Shown piece after piece: positions 5,401-5,936 of a stretch of DNA of 5,936 bases. Within the stretch, counting starts at the first letter, position 1. Each line of letters begins with the position of its first letter. Position numbers and translations under genes: made by a program. The stretch comes from an uncultured Succinatimonas sp. (GTDB lineage: Bacteria > Pseudomonadota > Gammaproteobacteria > Enterobacterales > Succinivibrionaceae), in contig URKL01000124.1 in NCBI GenBank assembly GCA_900548485.1, forward strand, positions 1-5,936, read 5' to 3'. A model generated the notes under the pieces. It saw only the letters and a program-made list of their open reading frames with translations. It had not been told where the DNA came from and made no database searches.

Positions 5401-5637
5401 TTATTCAGAATCTCTAAGTAATAATAAACATTGGGCTGAAAAATTTTGATAATCGTATAATTCTTCTCTAGTTATTTCATGTTTGGTAAAGTCATTTTGT
5501 AGACGCTTTTCTAAGCTATCTAAAAAAGCTTTATCAGTACAACTCTTAAGTGTTGGTTCAGGAAGATTTAAAGCTGTTCCTGCAAAAGCTTGTATGCAGA
5601 TAAAAGCAATAGCTCCCAAAATAAGTTTAATTTTCAT
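5401..5637 (-). CDS. Small exported protein of unknown function
   Basis: The 78-residue product starts with a clear Sec signal peptide: lysines at 2 and 4, a hydrophobic core (5-18), and a likely cleavage after A19 in AFA-GT (or after A22). The mature part of about 56-59 residues is polar and probably helical (CTDKAFLDSLEKRLQNDFTKHEITREELYDYQNF). It has two cysteines (C33, C70) that could form a periplasmic disulfide. C14 lies in the hydrophobic core without a lipobox, so it is not a lipoprotein. I do not recognise the family. The coding call rests on the coherent signal peptide and charged mature region. Against it, no clear ribosome binding site precedes the ATG (the upstream sequence is A/T only). 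The gene lies alone between the IS-like relic and the rrn-type promoter, and no terminator follows it. Confidence 0.6.
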   Translation of the reverse strand: MKIKLILGAIAFICIQAFAGTALNLPEPTLKSCTDKAFLDSLEKRLQNDFTKHEITREELYDYQNFSAQCLLLLRDSE

Positions 5638-5655
5638 TTAATTTTTTATTCTATA

Positions 5656-5684
5656 TATTTAAAAATATGTATCTGTGATTACAA
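5656..5684 (-). promoter_or_regulatory. Weak candidate promoter of the small exported protein gene
   Basis: On the minus strand TTGTAA (5679-5684) is followed after 17 bases by TAAATA (5656-5661), with an overlapping TATATA slightly downstream. Matches are modest and the whole region is AT-rich, so this is only a position to test. Confidence 0.22.
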
Positions 5685-5749
5685 AGTATATTAGTGAAAA
5701 AATATTTAAAACTCTTTTGTTTTCACTTTTTGACGACTAGCTACTTTTT

Positions 5750-5774
5750 AGGATTAAAAAAATTTTTTATTCCT
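5750..5774. repeat. AT-rich inverted repeat in the final non-coding stretch
   Basis: AGGATTAAAAAA (5750-5761) pairs at 11 of 12 positions with TTTTTTATTCCT (5763-5774) around a single central A. It has no adjoining U tract outside the stem and no gene ending nearby, so a terminator role is unlikely. It may be a protein-binding dyad or simply a result of A- and T-tracts meeting. Confidence 0.35.
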
Positions 5775-5810
5775 TAATGCAGAAGATTATTAAAGATGAT
5801 CCAGATTTGA

Positions 5811-5835
5811 TAAGAACCAAAATTTAAGGTTCTTA
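5811..5835. repeat. Perfect 8-bp inverted repeat upstream of the rrn-type promoter
   Basis: TAAGAACC (5811-5818) and GGTTCTTA (5828-5835) are exact reverse complements around a 9-base AT loop. It is centred about 100 bases upstream of the predicted start of the edge promoter, in the zone where Fis or similar proteins bind in E. coli rrn promoters, but it does not match a Fis consensus in any way I can defend. The rest of 5638-5890 holds no gene. Confidence 0.35.
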
Positions 5836-5848
5836 AAACCGCATAAAA

Positions 5849-5936
5849 AAGCTAAAATCAAATTTAAGTAAAAAAAACTTTAAAAAAAGCTTGCAAAGCT
5901 CAAAAAAACCTCTATAATGCATTTCCGTTGTCACGC
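5849..5936 (+). promoter_or_regulatory. Strong stable-RNA-type (rrn P1-like) promoter with UP element
   Basis: TTGCAA (5891-5896) and a perfect TATAAT (5913-5918) are separated by 16 bases, the same spacing as E. coli rrnB P1. The -10 box is followed by GCATTTCC and then GTTGTCACGC, which matches the rrnB P1 layout (TATAAT, GCGCCACC, then ACTGACACGG) in the GC...CC discriminator ends and the CACG downstream. The predicted start is G5927. A- and T-tracts at about 5849-5889 look like an UP element. The likely product is an rRNA or tRNA operon beginning beyond the right edge; a highly expressed protein gene is possible. The discriminator is less GC-rich than in E. coli, so stringent control is uncertain. 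Confidence 0.72.

Noticed and set aside
1..5936. CRISPR array, tandem repeats, toxin-antitoxin pair, defence or secretion system
   Set aside because: No regularly spaced repeats and no overlapping small-gene pair were seen, and no nuclease, helicase or reverse transcriptase motifs are present in the gene products.

Overview
The window is AT-rich (clearly under 40% G+C by eye) and looks like chromosomal DNA from a low-GC gammaproteobacterium. The clues are a YfcE protein that closely follows the enterobacterial pattern, a promoter at the right edge built like an Escherichia coli rrn P1 promoter, and CRP-like and LacI/PurR-like sites. A gut or rumen anaerobe such as a member of the Succinivibrionaceae would fit, but that is a guess.

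Layout from left to right. Positions 1-386 (minus) hold the start and most of a HIT-family hydrolase that runs off the left edge. Positions 521-548 form a minus-strand terminator. Positions 622-2220 (minus) encode an FGGY-family sugar kinase, preceded at 2257-2304 by a compact control region with a CRP-like site, a LacI-type operator and a -10 box. Positions 2370-3767 (minus) encode a 14-helix MFS (DHA2-type) efflux transporter. It is divergent from yfcE (3860-4444, plus), and the gap between them carries palindromes. A 167-base gap with a second LacI-type operator leads to a YhcH/YjgK/YiaL-family sugar anomerase-like gene (4612-5064, plus), which ends in a strong terminator. The 336 bases from 5065 to 5400 hold that terminator, several hairpins and what looks like the right end of a decayed IS200/IS605-type element. 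Positions 5401-5637 (minus) encode a small exported protein of unknown function. The last 300 bases are non-coding, AT-rich and full of inverted repeats, and end in a strong stable-RNA-type promoter pointing out of the window.

How the genes fit together. The kinase and the YhcH-family protein are about 2.4 kb apart on opposite strands, yet their upstream regions share an almost superimposable operator plus -10 arrangement. This suggests one LacI-family sugar repressor controls both, so they may serve the same sugar pathway (anomer interconversion and sugar phosphorylation). The isomerase, transporter and regulator that would name the sugar are not in the window. The MFS pump, yfcE and the HIT protein look like independent transcription units. 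I see no defence system, CRISPR array or clearly new multi-gene system here; the shared operator, the IS-end relic and the edge promoter are the most interesting signals.
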